Source: Euglena gracilis
Lineage: Eukaryota; Euglenozoa; Euglenophyceae; Euglenales; Euglenaceae
Length of the DNA: 34,192 nt
Assembly (NCBI GenBank): GCA_900893395.1
Contig: CAAHFI011386017.1
Coordinates: 1 to 34,192 of the forward strand
Direction of reading: 5' to 3'
Part shown: piece by piece, positions 32,952-34,192 of the stretch
How the letters are laid out: every line of letters starts with the position of its first letter
Numbering within the stretch: the first letter of the stretch is position 1
Position numbers and translations under genes: made by a program
The notes under the pieces: model-generated
Seen by the model: only the letters and a program-made list of their open reading frames with translations
What the model was told of the DNA's origin: nothing
The model's database searches: none

Positions 32952-34192
32952 CTTGTCCCTTCGTCCAGGTTCATCAGGCATGGCATGTTCCCATAACTCA
33001 ACAATGGGGGCACTACGCCCCAATATGAGGTGCTCAGGTGGGGGGTTTTTTGGGGCCGGGAGTTCAAAAAATGGTCAGCTGCGACTGGTTGGTTCAAAAA
33101 AGTGCAGTTTTTGGTGTTTTGGAAGTTTTTGGCAATTTTTCACCTTCGTCCAGACTCACCAGGCATGGCAGGTTCCATAACTCCACAATGGGGGCACTAC
33201 CCCCCATATGAGGTGCTCCGGTGGGGGTTTTTTGGGGCCGGGAGTTCAAAAAAGTGGTCAGCTGCGACTGGCTGGGTCAAAAAATCCAGTTTTTGGTGTT
33301 TTGGAGTTTTTGGAATTTTTCACTTCGTTCAGACTCACACAGGCATGGCAGGTTCCCATAACTCCACAATGGGGGCACTACCCCCCCATATGAGGTGCTC
33401 CGGTGGGGGGTTTTTTGGGGCCGGGAGTTCAAAAAATGGTCAGCTGCGACTGGTTGGTTCAAAAAGTGAGTTTTTGGTGTTTTCGAAGTTTTTGGCAATT
33501 TTTCACCTTAGTCAAGACTCACCAGGCAATGGCAGGTTCCCATAACTCCAAATGGGGGCACTACCCCCCATATGAGGTGCTCCGGTGGGGGTTTTTTGGG
33601 GCCGGGAGTTCAAAAAAATGGTCAGCTGCTACTGGCTGGGTCAAAAAAGTCCAGTTTTTGGTGTTTTGGGAGTTTTTGGCAATTTTTCACCTTCGTTCAG
33701 ACTCACCAGGCAATGCAGGTTCCCATAACTCGACAATGGGGGCACTACCCCCCATATGAGGTGCTCGGTGGGGGGTTTTTTGGCGCCGGGAGTTCAAAAA
33801 ATGGTCAGCTGCGACTGGCTGGTTCAAAAAAGTGCAGTTTCTGGTGTTTTGGAAGTTTTTGGCAATTTTTCACCTTCGTCCAGACTCACCAGGCATGGCA
33901 GGTTCCCATAACTCCACAATGGGGCACTACCCCCCATATGAGGTGCTCCGGTGGGGGGTTTTTTTGGGGCCGGGAGTTCAAAAAAGTGGTCAGCTGCGAC
34001 TGGCTGGGTCAAAAAAGTCCAGTTTTTGGTGTTTTGGGAGTTTTTGGATTTTTTCACCTGCGTTCAGACTCACCAGGCATGGCAGGTTCCCATAACTCCA
34101 CAATGGGGGCACTACTCCCCCATATGAGGTGCCCGGTGGGGGGTTTTTTGGGGCCGGGAGTTCAAAATAAATGGTCAGCTGCGACTGGCTGG
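32952..34192. repeat. R3 satellite array, unit 4 (cut by window end)
   Basis: gaggtgctc or close variants at about 33028, 33209, 33393, 33576, 33757, 33939 and 34126. The order a-b-a-b-a-b-b' is the same as unit 1, including the initial gtgctcagg variant and the final caaaataaatgg. The window stops about 80 bp before the place where DIRS copies 1 and 2 begin in the other units. Confidence 0.95.

Overview
The window is eukaryotic, non-genic repeat DNA. I found no intact host gene, tRNA, rRNA or CRISPR array. It is a higher-order tandem array made of three unrelated satellite-like families that recur in a fixed order. The array carries two near-identical copies of one DIRS-type (tyrosine-recombinase) retroelement on the minus strand. 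DIRS elements occur in many animals and protists. The element's body is very poor in CpG while its 5' end is CpG-rich, which suggests a genome that methylates CpG heavily, such as a vertebrate (amphibians and fishes carry many DIRS elements). The host call is a low-confidence inference.

Layout of one higher-order unit, left to right: (R1) an array of ~600-bp monomers with occasional ~230-bp short forms; (R1') one diverged R1 monomer; (S) a ~510-bp segment present once per unit; (R2) about 2.6 copies of a ~375-bp repeat; (R3) about seven copies of a 185-bp repeat; then a fixed R3/R1 junction that starts the next unit. Four units are visible. Unit 1 runs from 1 to 7665 (left end cut off). Unit 2 is 12256-18555. 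Unit 3 is 18556-23384. Unit 4 runs from 27944 to the window end (right end cut off). R1' starts at 4495, 15397, 20216 and 31084.

The DIRS element lies at 7698-12255 (copy 1) and about 23408-27943 (copy 2). In copy 1 it sits 32 bp inside the first R1 monomer after the R3/R1 junction. The same junction between units 2 and 3 (18556-18600) is empty and reads straight through the insertion point, so it is an internal pre-insertion control: no target-site duplication and exact element ends. The element has ~100-bp inverted terminal repeats and a 101-bp internal complementary region. That region is the exact reverse complement of the element's right end joined to its left end, as expected for DIRS. 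Relics of a gag-like region, reverse transcriptase, RNase H and tyrosine recombinase can be recognised in that order. Both copies are broken.

Shared diagnostic variants show that units 1 and 4 are one lineage and units 2 and 3 another, and that both DIRS copies come from one insertion that was later amplified with the satellite. The window stops where unit 4 shows the R3 variant that precedes both DIRS copies, so a third copy probably starts just outside. Most differences between repeat copies are one-base changes in homopolymer length, which may partly be long-read sequencing error.
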